In this document: one piece after another, positions 49,113 to 57,538 of the stretch | How positions within the stretch are numbered: the stretch's first letter is position 1 | Layout: each line of letters opens with the position of its first letter | Assembly: GCF_014268585.2 (NCBI RefSeq) | Contig: NZ_CP077092.1 | Span: 2,852,001 to 2,916,000 of the forward strand | DNA: 64,000 nucleotides | Direction: 5' to 3' | DNA from: Pseudomonas iranensis | Lineage (GTDB): Bacteria; Pseudomonadota; Gammaproteobacteria; Pseudomonadales; Pseudomonadaceae | Notes under the pieces: model-generated | The model's input: only the letters and a program-made list of their open reading frames with translations | The model's database searches: none | Told to the model about the DNA's origin: nothing | Program-made: the position numbers and the translations under genes

Positions 49113-50189
49113 TTACTGATGAAACGTAAAGCGGTCCTTGCCCGTATGCTTTGATGCGTACAACGCCGCATCCGCCTTGATCAGCGCCTGATTCAACGAG
49201 TCACCCTCAGCCACCCGGGTAATGCCGATGCTGATGGTGACCGGGTGCCGGGTGGGGTGTTCACGCACTGACTGGCACAGTTGCGTGGCAAGGCTTTCAA
49301 CATCTTCGCGCCGCACTCCCGCCAGATAGATCGCGAACTCCTCACCGCCCATACGCGCGTAGTCAAACGCAACCATCACTGCCTTGATATCGGCAGCGAC
49401 GCGAATGAGCACCTCATCACCGATGTCATGCCCGTAGGTATCGTTGACCTTCTTGAAGTTGTCGATGTCGATCATCATCAGGTAATGATCGCGCTCGCGC
49501 GGGCTTGCCAGCAGCCGTTGCCCCGCGTGGGTCATGAACGAGCGTCGGTTCGGAATCTGCGTCAGCGGGTCGTTGTAGGCCTGATCCAGCAGCAACCGCG
49601 ACATCAGGTAGTTGTTCAGCTTGGCCTCACGGAATTTCAAAAAGGTGTACACCGTGAGCGCGCAGAGGAACACGCTGTAGCAGGCAGTCAGAACGCCGCG
49701 CAGTTCACTGATTTCGGTAGTGGTGGCGAGAAACGGGTTGAGGATTACCCAGATCACAACTTGTACCGCAAAGAACGCCCAGCGCCGCAGCGGCAGTACC
49801 GACACGCTGTACAGCATGCTCGCTGCTGCCAGCACCAGCCACAAGCTGTGCGAAGCAGGCGCGAGGCCGTCGACGATCATTCGCACACCGACGGTCAATC
49901 CCACGACCAGCAACAGGGTGAGCACATCGAAATGGCTAGCCCTGCGCGTAAAACCGAGCACCACCGTCAACAGCGCGAAACCAGCGAGAAACGCCATCGA
50001 GCGCCACGTGAAACCCTGGCCGCCGAGAAAACTGACGATCAGATCAAACAGCAGCCACATGAAAATGCTGACCACATAGATCAACAGGCTGAACGGTTTG
50101 AGCCGTTCGAACTCGCGCTGGAGAAACTCTTCCCTCAACTCGTTAGACGCGGTTTCCTTCAACGCTTGCGCTTCAATGGTTTCGAACAT
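49113..50189 (-). CDS. Membrane diguanylate cyclase (GGDEF)
   Basis: A 358-residue protein. The N-terminal ~200 residues contain about six membrane helices (LLIYVVSIFMWLLFDLIVSF onward), followed by a GGDEF domain with the active-site motif MGGEEFAIYL and the substrate-binding DIDNFKKVNDTYGH. It should make cyclic-di-GMP. The residues five before the motif read VAFD rather than RxxD, so product feedback through the I-site is probably absent. Start at 50189 (MFETIEAQAL) with GGGA upstream; an ATG 26 codons earlier is possible. Confidence 0.9.
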   Translation of the reverse strand: MFETIEAQALKETASNELREEFLQREFERLKPFSLLIYVVSIFMWLLFDLIVSFLGGQGFTWRSMAFLAGFALLTVVLGFTRRASHFDVLTLLLVVGLTVGVRMIVDGLAPASHSLWLVLAAASMLYSVSVLPLRRWAFFAVQVVIWVILNPFLATTTEISELRGVLTACYSVFLCALTVYTFLKFREAKLNNYLMSRLLLDQAYNDPLTQIPNRRSFMTHAGQRLLASPRERDHYLMMIDIDNFKKVNDTYGHDIGDEVLIRVAADIKAVMVAFDYARMGGEEFAIYLAGVRREDVESLATQLCQSVREHPTRHPVTISIGITRVAEGDSLNQALIKADAALYASKHTGKDRFTFHQ

Positions 50190-50304
50190 GCTTATCCCGC
50201 TGTCTGCGCCGATCCTGGCAACCACCCGAAGCGGCGGGCGGCGCGCAATGTGTTCGCTCAACAGCAAAGCAGGCAGACCGCGGGTTGTCCAATCCCGGTC
50301 GGGT

Positions 50305-50736
50305 TCAGCGCAGAAGCCGGTGGCGCGACCCAGTGACGGTGCGCAACGACTTGAGTGTTCGCCTCAGCCATGCCAGATCATGGTGAGGTTTGCGTGGCGT
50401 TGCGGGAGCCTTTGTCCTGCCGACATGCCGGGCCATATCCCTCGCCAGGGTTTCCTCGGTGCCGATACCTTTGAGCTTTTTCAGCAGCCTGCCGTTTTTA
50501 TAGAACAGCACTGTTGGCGTGCCCGTGACGTCCGGGTGCTTGGGCGATTGGCTGGTGTTGAGCATATAGATGTTGGCGCGCAGTCGGTAAGGCTCGGCAA
50601 TCTGCCGAAAGATCGGCCCGGCCCATTCGCACGCAGGGCAGTGATCATTGGCGAAATACAGAATGACCGGACGCCTGGTTTTCAGGGCTTTGCGGTAAAC
50701 CGGGTCCAGCGCGGAAGTTGTGTTTGTGGGGTTCAT
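50305..50736 (-). CDS. Thioredoxin-like protein
   Basis: A 143-residue cytoplasmic protein with a thioredoxin fold. The redox motif CPAC is at residues 33-36 in YFANDHCPACEW, and GTPTVLFYKNGR carries the conserved cis-proline. The last ~40 residues form a basic tail (RRTLKSLRTVTGSRHRLLR). AAAGGA lies before the ATG. It has no signal peptide, so a cytoplasmic reductase or disulfide role is likely; partners are unknown. It ends 116 bases ahead of the diguanylate cyclase gene. Confidence 0.8.
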   Translation of the reverse strand: MNPTNTTSALDPVYRKALKTRRPVILYFANDHCPACEWAGPIFRQIAEPYRLRANIYMLNTSQSPKHPDVTGTPTVLFYKNGRLLKKLKGIGTEETLARDMARHVGRTKAPATPRKPHHDLAWLRRTLKSLRTVTGSRHRLLR

Positions 50737-50933
50737 CGAAGGGTCCTTTTCAACGAGCGGGTAGGCACCTTGACGTTAAAGGAGCAGGGGTGTCGCGGTC
50801 TACTGTCAGAAATTACAGGTGGGCTGCGTAACCACGAGATTAATCCCACAAGAACGCCAGATAGACCTGACAACCAATGCGGGAACCTCACAAGAAACCG
50901 CGTGATAACCTCAATGCATTGCGCCGAGCATCA

Positions 50934-50973
50934 CTTGGAGTGCTATTTTGAGCACTAATCAGAGCACTCCAAG
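50934..50973. promoter_or_regulatory. Palindromic operator of the StbDE-type toxin-antitoxin operon
   Basis: Perfect 11-bp inverted half-sites CTTGGAGTGCT (50934-50944) and AGCACTCCAAG (50963-50973), with an extra GAGCACT in the 18-base centre. It ends 12 bases before the antitoxin ATG. This is typical for autoregulation by the antitoxin-toxin complex. Confidence 0.8.
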
Positions 50974-50984
50974 AGGCACAGTTC

Positions 50985-51233
50985 ATGACGCACATTGTTC
51001 TTTCTCACGTCGTAGCGAGTATTTCCGAATTGAAAAAAAATCCTATGGGTACAGTGGCAGCTGGTGGAGGCCGGTCTGTGGCGATCCTTAATCGAAACGA
51101 ACCGGCCTTCTACTGTGTTCCTGCCAAGGAATATGAAGCAATGATGGAGCGCTTGGAGGATCTGGAACTGATCGCCCTTTGCAAAGAGCGAGAAAACGAT
51201 CCGACCATCAAGGTATCCATTGATGACCTATGA
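50985..51233 (+). CDS. StbD/Phd-type antitoxin
   Basis: An 82-residue protein. HVVASISELKKNPMGTVAAG and VAILNRNEPAFYCVPAKEYE are the DNA-binding fold of Phd/YefM/StbD antitoxins, and the C-terminal helix (ALCKERENDPTIKVSIDDL) is the part that wraps the toxin. It overlaps the toxin gene by 11 bp. A palindromic operator lies directly upstream. Confidence 0.9.
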   Translation: MTHIVLSHVVASISELKKNPMGTVAAGGGRSVAILNRNEPAFYCVPAKEYEAMMERLEDLELIALCKERENDPTIKVSIDDL

Positions 51234-51504
51234 ACTGGAATTTTCTGAAAAGGCTTGGAAGGAGTGGCGAAAGCTTGGGTCGGAGCTCAGAGAGCAGTTC
51301 AAAAATAAACTTGTTGAAAGGCTGGCAAATCCCCACGTTCCGGCGGCTCGTCTGAAAGGATTGAGTAACGCCTATAAAATCAAGCTTCGAAGCGCTGGAT
51401 ATCGGTTGGTCTATCGGGTCAGGGATGAGGTACTGGTCGTTACGGTGATAGCGGTCGGGAAACGGCAGGGTGGGGATGTCTACAGGCAGGCGCTAAAGCG
51501 CTGA
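51223..51504 (+). CDS. RelE/StbE-type mRNA interferase toxin
   Basis: A 93-residue RelE-superfamily toxin. YELEFSEKAWKEWRKLGSEL, RLKGLSNAYKIKLRSAGYRL and VYRVRDEVLVVTVIAVGKR are the strands and basic residues of the StbE/RelE group that cut mRNA on the ribosome. ATG at 51223 overlaps the antitoxin frame by 11 bp, ensuring coupled synthesis. The protein looks complete. Confidence 0.9.
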   Translation: MTYELEFSEKAWKEWRKLGSELREQFKNKLVERLANPHVPAARLKGLSNAYKIKLRSAGYRLVYRVRDEVLVVTVIAVGKRQGGDVYRQALKR

Positions 51505-51595
51505 TACCGGGTCTTGTTCAACTGTCACCCTGATTCGCACCACAACGGCGCGATCTGACCCAAGTTGGGAACGAATCACCCCTTTCATTAGTGAT

Positions 51596-51641
51596 CGCAG
51601 GGATCTTCCTGCGTGTTGGGTCGGACCGATCAATTGGTCCG
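51596..51641. other. Two adjacent hairpins in the gap before the ABC operon
   Basis: CGCAGG/CCTGCG with a 6-base loop (51596-51613), then CGGACC/GGTCCG with an 8-base loop (51622-51641). Neither is followed by a T-run. They lie in the 281-base gap between the toxin gene and the transporter operon, where I see no gene. They may be a terminator remnant or part of a leader. Confidence 0.35.
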
Positions 51642-51745
51642 CAAGTCCATATCTCCTTGATTAACAAAGCATTCAATACGACTACAGATTTCTCCTGATT
51701 CCTGTGGCACACTTTCTGCTGTCTATTCCGTACTAACAAACCGTG

Positions 51746-51761
51746 TTCCGGTATAGCGGAA
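51746..51761. promoter_or_regulatory. Candidate operator of the ABC transporter operon
   Basis: TTCCG-GTATAG-CGGAA, a perfect 5-bp inverted repeat, 24 bases before the start of the binding-protein gene. A second TTCCG lies at 51726. IclR-type regulators bind short palindromes of this kind, and an IclR gene is in the cluster; the link is inference. Confidence 0.4.
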
Positions 51762-51785
51762 TAAACACAATCTGGAGTGCTTGCC

Positions 51786-52634
51786 ATGCATCGCCGTCCT
51801 TCGTTGTTCAAAGCGTGTGTTTTTGTTCTTGCGGCTTCTTCCTCGGTCATGGGCGTTGCCCAGGCTGCCGACAGCAAGCTCGACAGTGTTCTGGCCCGTG
51901 GCAAGTTGATCGTGGGCACCGGCAGCACCAATGCGCCGTGGCACTTTCAGGGCGCGGACGGCAAGTTGCAGGGTTTTGATATCGACATCGCCAGGATCGT
52001 GGCCAAAGGGTTGTTCAACGACCCGAGCAAGGTCGAGTTCGTGGTGCAGTCGTCCGATGCGCGGATTCCCAATCTGCTCACCGACAAGGTCGACATGAGC
52101 TGCCAGTTCATCACCGTTACCGCCAGCCGCGCACAGCAAGTCGCGTTCACCCTGCCGTACTACCGCGAAGGTGTTGGCCTGCTGTTGCCGAACAACAGCA
52201 AGTACAAGGAAATCGAAGACCTGCAGGCGGCGGGCGATGACGTTACCGTTGCGGTGCTGCAGAACGTCTACGCCGAAAAATTGGTGCATCAGGCATTGCC
52301 CAAGGCCAAGGTCGACCAGTACGACAGCGTCGATCTGATGTACCAGGCGGTGAACTCCGGCCGCGCCGATGCCGCCGCCACCGATCAGTCGTCGGTCAAA
52401 TACCTGATGGTGCAGAACCCTGGCCGCTACCGCAGCCCGAGCTATGCCTGGAGCCCGCAGACTTACGCCTGCGCCGTCAAACGTGGCGATCAGGACTGGC
52501 TGAACTTCGTCAACACCGCGCTGCATGAAGCCATGACCGGGGTTGAGTTCCCGACCTATGCCGCTTCGTTCAAACAATGGTTCGGTGTTGATCTGCCATC
52601 TCCAGCCATCGGTTTCCCAGTCGAATTCAAATGA
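51786..52634 (+). CDS. Polar amino acid ABC transporter, periplasmic binding protein
   Basis: A 282-residue family-3 solute-binding protein. The signal peptide is residues 1-27 (ending SSVMGVAQA). GKLIVGTGSTNAPWHFQGAD, GFDIDIARIVAKGLF and DMSCQFITVTASRAQQVAF are family motifs. CTGGAG precedes the ATG at 51786. It delivers substrate to the two permeases downstream. The ligand is not evident; the cluster suggests an unusual amino acid. Confidence 0.92.
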   Translation: MHRRPSLFKACVFVLAASSSVMGVAQAADSKLDSVLARGKLIVGTGSTNAPWHFQGADGKLQGFDIDIARIVAKGLFNDPSKVEFVVQSSDARIPNLLTDKVDMSCQFITVTASRAQQVAFTLPYYREGVGLLLPNNSKYKEIEDLQAAGDDVTVAVLQNVYAEKLVHQALPKAKVDQYDSVDLMYQAVNSGRADAAATDQSSVKYLMVQNPGRYRSPSYAWSPQTYACAVKRGDQDWLNFVNTALHEAMTGVEFPTYAASFKQWFGVDLPSPAIGFPVEFK

Positions 52635-52684
52635 TCCCGTGAGAGTGGGGCGATACCGTCGCCCCGCTCAAGGTACCGCTGACC

Positions 52685-53347
52685 ATGAACTATCAGTTGA
52701 ACTTTGCCGCCGTGTGGCGCGATTTCGACACCTTGCTGGCGGGGCTCGGTCTGGGCTTGCAGCTGGCGCTGGTGTCGATCGCCATCGGCTGCGTGATCGG
52801 CCTGCTGATGGCGTTCGCCTTGCTGTCGAAGCATCGCGCCTTGCGGGTGCTGGCCTCGGTGTACGTCACGGTGGTACGCAACACGCCGATTCTGGTGTTG
52901 ATTCTGTTGATCTACTTTGCACTGCCCAGCCTTGGCATTCGTCTGGACAAGATTCCTTCGTTCATCATCACGCTGTCGCTGTATGCCGGCGCGTACCTGA
53001 CCGAAGTCTTTCGTGGCGGCTTGCTGAGCATTCCGAAGGGTCAGCGCGAAGCCGGGCTGGCAATCGGTCTCGGTGAATGGCAGGTCAAGGCTTACGTCAC
53101 CGTGCCGGTGATGCTGCGCAACGTGTTGCCGGCGCTGTCGAACAACTTCATTTCGCTGTTCAAGGACACCTCGCTGGCGGCTGCGATTGCGGTGCCGGAG
53201 CTGACCTATTACGCGCGCAAGATCAACGTCGAGAGCTACCGGGTGATCGAAACCTGGCTGGTGACCACGGCGTTGTATGTCGCGGCCTGTTACCTCATTG
53301 CCATGCTGCTGCGTTACCTCGAGCAGCGTCTGGCGATCCGCCGATAG
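52685..53347 (+). CDS. Polar amino acid ABC transporter permease 1
   Basis: A 220-residue HisM/HisQ-type permease with five or so membrane helices. VVRNTPILVLILLIYFALP and the EAA loop KGQREAGLAIGLGEWQVKAY, which contacts the ATPase, are both clear. It follows the binding-protein gene by 50 bases and precedes permease 2 by 9. Confidence 0.93.
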   Translation: MNYQLNFAAVWRDFDTLLAGLGLGLQLALVSIAIGCVIGLLMAFALLSKHRALRVLASVYVTVVRNTPILVLILLIYFALPSLGIRLDKIPSFIITLSLYAGAYLTEVFRGGLLSIPKGQREAGLAIGLGEWQVKAYVTVPVMLRNVLPALSNNFISLFKDTSLAAAIAVPELTYYARKINVESYRVIETWLVTTALYVAACYLIAMLLRYLEQRLAIRR

Positions 53348-53356
53348 GAGGCTGCG

Positions 53357-54019
53357 ATGTACGAATCTCCCAGTTGGTTGCATGAATTGTGGGTCGCGCG
53401 CGAGCCGTTGTGGCAGGGCTTTCTGACCAGCGTGCAGGTCTCGGCGCTGGCCATCGTCTTGGGCACCATGCTCGGCGTGGTTGCCGGGCTAATCCTGACT
53501 TACGGCAGATTCTGGATGCGCGCGCCGTTTCGGCTGTACGTCGATCTGATTCGCGGCACGCCAGTGTTTGTACTGGTGCTGGCCTGCTTTTATATGGCGC
53601 CGGCGCTGGGTTGGCAGATCAGCGCGTTTCAGGCCGGCGCGCTGGGCCTGACGCTGTTCTGCGGCTCGCACGTCGCCGAAATCGTCCGTGGCGCCCTGCA
53701 AGCCTTGCCGCGCGGGCAGATGGAGGCGGGGAAAGCCATCGGCCTGTCGTTCTACCAATCCCTCGGCTACGTCCTGTTGCCTCAGGCGCTGCGGCAGATC
53801 CTGCCGACCTGGGTCAACTCGTCCACCGAAATCGTCAAGGCGTCGACCTTGCTCTCGGTGATCGGCGTCGCCGAATTGCTGCTCAGCACGCAACAGATCA
53901 TCGCCCGGAACTTCATGACCCTGGAGTTCTACCTGTTCGCCGGTTTTCTGTTCTTCGTCATCAACTACGGCATCGAATTACTCGGCCGGCACATTGAAAA
54001 GCGGGTGGCCCTGCCATGA
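53357..54019 (+). CDS. Polar amino acid ABC transporter permease 2
   Basis: A 220-residue partner permease: [20 protein letters not shown] and the EAA loop [20 protein letters not shown]. It forms a heterodimer with permease 1. AGGAGG lies before the ATG, and the stop overlaps the ATPase start by 4 bp (ATGA). Confidence 0.93.
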   Translation: MYESPSWLHELWVAREPLWQGFLTSVQVSALAIVLGTMLGVVAGLILTYGRFWMRAPFRLYVDLIRGTPVFVLVLACFYMAPALGWQISAFQAGALGLTLFCGSHVAEIVRGALQALPRGQMEAGKAIGLSFYQSLGYVLLPQALRQILPTWVNSSTEIVKASTLLSVIGVAELLLSTQQIIARNFMTLEFYLFAGFLFFVINYGIELLGRHIEKRVALP

Positions 54020-54807
54020 CTCAAGCTCAAGTTGCTTCACAGAATCAGGCATTGCTGGACATTCGCGGCCTGCACAAACAGTACGGCGCGGTGGAAGTGC
54101 TCAAGGGTGTCGACCTGAGCATGCAGCGCGGCAACGTCGTCACGCTGATCGGCTCCAGCGGTTCGGGCAAAACCACGCTGCTGCGTTGCGTGAACATGCT
54201 TGAAGAGTTTCAGGGCGGGCAGATCCTCCTCGACGGCGAGTCCATCGGCTATGACGAGGTCAACGGTAAACGTGTGCGCCATGCGGAAAAGGTCATTGCC
54301 CGCCATCGTGCGATGACCGGCATGGCTTTCCAGCAATTCAACCTGTTTCCGCACCTGACCGCGTTGCAGAACGTCACCTTGGGCCTGCTCAAGGTGAAGA
54401 AAATGCACAAGGACGAAGCCGTGGTGCTTGCCGAAAAATGGCTGGAGCGTGTCGGCCTGCTGGAGCGGCGCAATCACTTTCCCGGTCAGTTGTCCGGCGG
54501 CCAGCAACAGCGCGTCGCGATTGCCCGAGCGATTGCGATGAACCCCAGCCTGATGCTCTTCGATGAGGTCACTTCGGCCCTCGATCCGGAGCTGGTCGGT
54601 GAGGTGCTCAACGTGATCAAGGGGCTGGCCGAGGACGGCATGACCATGTTGCTGGTGACCCACGAAATGCGTTTCGCCTTCGAGGTCTCGGACAAGATCG
54701 TTTTCATGAATCAGGGGCGCATCGAAGAGCAGGGACCTCCCAAGGAACTGTTCGAGCGCCCGCAATCGCCGCGTCTGGCGGAATTTCTCAAAAGCACGCG
54801 GTTTTGA
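54016..54807 (+). CDS. Polar amino acid ABC transporter ATP-binding protein
   Basis: A 263-residue ATPase of the GlnQ/HisP type. Walker [14 protein letters not shown], signature [15 protein letters not shown], Walker [15 protein letters not shown] and the H-loop VTHEM are all intact. It overlaps permease 2 by 4 bp and is followed 31 bases on by the RidA gene. Confidence 0.96.
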   Translation: MTQAQVASQNQALLDIRGLHKQYGAVEVLKGVDLSMQRGNVVTLIGSSGSGKTTLLRCVNMLEEFQGGQILLDGESIGYDEVNGKRVRHAEKVIARHRAMTGMAFQQFNLFPHLTALQNVTLGLLKVKKMHKDEAVVLAEKWLERVGLLERRNHFPGQLSGGQQQRVAIARAIAMNPSLMLFDEVTSALDPELVGEVLNVIKGLAEDGMTMLLVTHEMRFAFEVSDKIVFMNQGRIEEQGPPKELFERPQSPRLAEFLKSTRF

Positions 54808-54838
54808 ATCTGCACTTTTGCAATCAGGAGAAACACCC

Positions 54839-55228
54839 ATGAGCATTACGCGTTACGGCACCGGCAGCACCGCCGCCGGCGGCCAGCCTCGTCCATTCGC
54901 CCGCGCCGTTGAGGCGGATGGCTGGCTGCATGTGTCCGGCCAGGTACCGGCGGTGGATGGCGAGATCATCGTTGGTGGCATTGTCGAGCAGACCCACCAG
55001 ACCATGAAGAACCTGATCACCATTCTCGAAGAGGCTGGTTATGGCCTTGAAGATGTGGTCCGCGCTGGCGTCTGGCTGGACGATCCTCGGGATTTCAGCA
55101 GTTTCAACAAGGTCTTCGCCGAGTATTTCAAACCCGAACACGCCCCGGCGCGGGCCTGTGTGCAGGCAAGCATGATGGTTGATTGCAAGGTTGAGATCGA
55201 CTGCATTGCCTACAAGAAAAAGGCCTGA
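54839..55228 (+). CDS. RidA-family protein
   Basis: A 129-residue RidA/YjgF/Rid protein. RPFARAVEADGWLHVSGQVP at the N-terminus, MKNLITILEEAGYGLEDVVR in the middle and the catalytic arginine in APARACVQASMMVDCKVEID near the end fit the family. RidA hydrolyses reactive enamine/imine intermediates released by PLP-dependent dehydratases. A PLP enzyme is two genes downstream, so this copy probably protects that pathway. GGAG precedes the ATG. Confidence 0.88.
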   Translation: MSITRYGTGSTAAGGQPRPFARAVEADGWLHVSGQVPAVDGEIIVGGIVEQTHQTMKNLITILEEAGYGLEDVVRAGVWLDDPRDFSSFNKVFAEYFKPEHAPARACVQASMMVDCKVEIDCIAYKKKA

Positions 55229-55237
55229 TACACGCCG

Positions 55238-55345
55238 ATCGTTCCCACGCTCTGCGTGGGAATGCAGCCCGGGACGCTCTGCGTCCCAAAAGTGGACGCG
55301 GAGCGTCCGGTGAGGCATTCCCACGCGGAGCATGGGAACGATCAT
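55238..55345. repeat. Second repeat family, inverted double copy
   Basis: CGTTCCCACGCTCTGCGTGG and GCAGCCCGGGACGCTCTGCG on the left, then an inverted copy ending CACGCGGAGCATGGGAACG. The unit matches the one at 36886-36931. It fills the gap between the RidA and IclR genes. Confidence 0.82.
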
Positions 55346-55386
55346 TGGCTGTAAACTCCCGGCGACTTTGAATGGAAACCACTGAC

Positions 55387-56151
55387 ATGACCGAAGACAC
55401 CATCAAGCGCCGGGCACGCGGTCTGGATCGGGCGTTCGATATCCTCGATTTTCTCAAGGAAATCGGCCAGCCCCTGCGCCCCAACGACATTGCCAGCGGC
55501 ATCGGCGGCCCAAAATCCACGGTCTACGAACTGGTCGCATCCTTGCTGGAGCGACGGATTCTGGAGCCGGTGGGCAAGGATGGCCACGTCTATCTTGGCC
55601 GCCAGTTGTACTTCCTTGGCCAGGCGCATCTGCGGCATTTCGACCTCAGCCGCGAGGCTGATCACGCTTTGCAGGAGATCGTCAGCCAGACCCGCGAAAC
55701 TGCGCAGATGTGTCTGCTCAACGGGCGCAAATACACGGTGGCGTTGATGAAAGAGGGCGAGCGGCATTTCCGCATCTCATCGGATATCGGCGAAAACGCG
55801 CCGATCCCGTGGACAGCTTCCGGACGCCTGCTGCTCGCGCATTTGAGCGATCAGCAGATCATCGACCTGATCGACGAAGACGACTACATCCTGCCCGACG
55901 GCGAACGCCTGCCACTGGAACGTTTTCTGGCGGAGATTCGTCAGGCCGGCAGCGATGGCTTCTTCTCCTTCGACAGCGTCGCCGACACCTTCACCCATTG
56001 CTTCGCCGCGCCGGTCAAAGATCCGCAGGGCGTGGCCATTTGCACTTTGTGCATCGTCGCCCCGCGCGCCGATGCGAAAAACAATTACAACGACTATCGC
56101 CGGGTGCTGATCGAGAGCGCCAACAGCCTCGCCCGGCGGATCAACGAATAA
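55387..56151 (+). CDS. IclR-family transcriptional regulator
   Basis: A 254-residue protein. An N-terminal winged helix (RAFDILDFLKEIGQPLRPND, IASGIGGPKSTVYELVASLL) is followed by the IclR effector domain (TAQMCLLNGRKYTVALMKEG, WTASGRLLLAHLSDQQI, VAICTLCIVAPRAD). It sits in the middle of the cluster between RidA and the PLP enzyme and is the likely local regulator. An ATG five codons upstream (55372) is an alternative start; neither has a strong ribosome binding site. Confidence 0.9.
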   Translation: MTEDTIKRRARGLDRAFDILDFLKEIGQPLRPNDIASGIGGPKSTVYELVASLLERRILEPVGKDGHVYLGRQLYFLGQAHLRHFDLSREADHALQEIVSQTRETAQMCLLNGRKYTVALMKEGERHFRISSDIGENAPIPWTASGRLLLAHLSDQQIIDLIDEDDYILPDGERLPLERFLAEIRQAGSDGFFSFDSVADTFTHCFAAPVKDPQGVAICTLCIVAPRADAKNNYNDYRRVLIESANSLARRINE

Positions 56152-56189
56152 CCGTGGCTGCCTGCGGCCGCGACTGTGAGGATTGGACC

Positions 56190-57404
56190 ATGACCAATGC
56201 CATCAACTCTGCCGTAGAAAAAGGCGACGCCGCCATCGGTGCGCAATTGACCCGCGACGTCAGCCTGCCGGCGCTGGTGCTGCACCGCGAGGCGCTGGAG
56301 CACAACATTCGCTGGATGCAGAAATTCGTCAGCGACAGCGGCGCCGAACTGGCGCCCCACGGCAAAACCAGCATGACCCCGGCACTGTTCAAACGACAGC
56401 TCGACGCCGGCGCCTGGGGAATCACCCTCGCCAGCGCCACCCAGACCCGCGCGGCTTATGCCCACGGCGTGCGTCGCGTGTTGATGGCCAACCAGTTGGT
56501 CGGCACGCCGAACATGGCGTTGATTGCCGATCTGCTCGCCGATCCGACGTTCGATTTCCATTGCATGGTCGATCACCCGGACAACGTCGCCGACCTCGGG
56601 AGTTACTTCGCTTCGCGGCGAGTGAAGCTCAACGTGATGATCGAATACGGCGTGGTCGGCGGCCGTTGCGGGTGCCGCAGCGAGCAGGAAGTCATCGAGC
56701 TGGCCAAGGCCATCGATGCGCAGCCGGCACTGGCCCTGACCGGCATCGAAGGTTACGAAGGCGTGATTCATGGCGATCATGCGGTCAGTGGCATTCGCGA
56801 ATTCGCCGCGTCGCTGGTTCGCCTCGCGGTGCAGCTACAGGACAGCGGCGCCTTTGCCATCGCCAGACCGATCATCACTGCGTCGGGTTCGGCCTGGTAC
56901 GACTTGATCGCCGAATCCTTCGAAACCCAGAACGCCGCTGGCCGCTTCCTCAGCGTGTTGCGCCCGGGCAGTTATGTCGCGCACGACCATGGCATCTACA
57001 AAGAGGCGCAGTGCTGCGTGCTCGACCGCCGCAGCGACCTGCACGAAGGCCTGCGCCCGGCGCTGGAAGTCTGGGCTCATGTGCAGTCGCTGCCGGAACC
57101 GGGTTTTGCGGTGATCGCCCTGGGCAAGCGCGATGTCGCCTTCGATGCCGGTTTGCCGGTGCCGTTGTTGCGCTACAAGGCCGGTGTGGTGCCGGCGGCG
57201 GGGGATGATGTCGGCGCGTGCAAGGTCACGGCGGTGATGGATCAGCATGCGTTCATGACCGTAGCGCCGGGTGTAGAACTGCGGGTCGGCGACATCATTT
57301 CCTTTGGTACATCGCACCCGTGCCTGACGTTCGATAAATGGCGTGTTGGGTTGCTGGTGGATGAGCAGATGGCGGTCATCGAGACCATGGAGACTTGTTT
57401 CTAA
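56190..57404 (+). CDS. PLP-dependent amino acid deaminase/D-threonine aldolase family (DSD1-like)
   Basis: A 404-residue enzyme with an alanine-racemase-like N-terminal barrel and a C-terminal DSD1/metal-binding domain. The PLP lysine lies in LAPHGKTSMTPALFKRQLDA. The C-terminus has GTSHPCLTFDKWRVGLLVDE, where His and Cys bind zinc in D-serine dehydratases and D-threonine aldolases of this fold. The likely reaction is deamination or retro-aldol cleavage of a D-hydroxy amino acid. RidA nearby favours a dehydratase-type deamination through an imine. The start is the ATG at 56190; the open frame to its left is a shadow of the IclR gene. Confidence 0.88.
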   Translation: MTNAINSAVEKGDAAIGAQLTRDVSLPALVLHREALEHNIRWMQKFVSDSGAELAPHGKTSMTPALFKRQLDAGAWGITLASATQTRAAYAHGVRRVLMANQLVGTPNMALIADLLADPTFDFHCMVDHPDNVADLGSYFASRRVKLNVMIEYGVVGGRCGCRSEQEVIELAKAIDAQPALALTGIEGYEGVIHGDHAVSGIREFAASLVRLAVQLQDSGAFAIARPIITASGSAWYDLIAESFETQNAAGRFLSVLRPGSYVAHDHGIYKEAQCCVLDRRSDLHEGLRPALEVWAHVQSLPEPGFAVIALGKRDVAFDAGLPVPLLRYKAGVVPAAGDDVGACKVTAVMDQHAFMTVAPGVELRVGDIISFGTSHPCLTFDKWRVGLLVDEQMAVIETMETCF

Positions 57405-57430
57405 GGCTTGAGATTGCGTTGCGGCGGCTA

Positions 57431-57496
57431 TTCGCGAGCAGGCTCGCTCCCACAAGATCAATGCGTTCCATTGTGGGAGCGAGCCTGCTCGCGAAG
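57431..57496. repeat. REP doublet (REPIN)
   Basis: Inverted pair of the main REP family at 57431-57455 and 57471-57496, complementary over 25 bases with a 15-base loop. It lies between the PLP enzyme and the sugar kinase genes. Confidence 0.92.
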
Positions 57497-57538
57497 ACGC
57501 CCGCTTAGCCACCACTGAACCACCCGAGATCCCACCCG

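Noticed and set aside
51518..51931. Minus-strand 137-codon frame between the toxin gene and the ABC operon
   Set aside because: Runs into the signal peptide region of the binding protein, lacks a ribosome binding site and coding bias.
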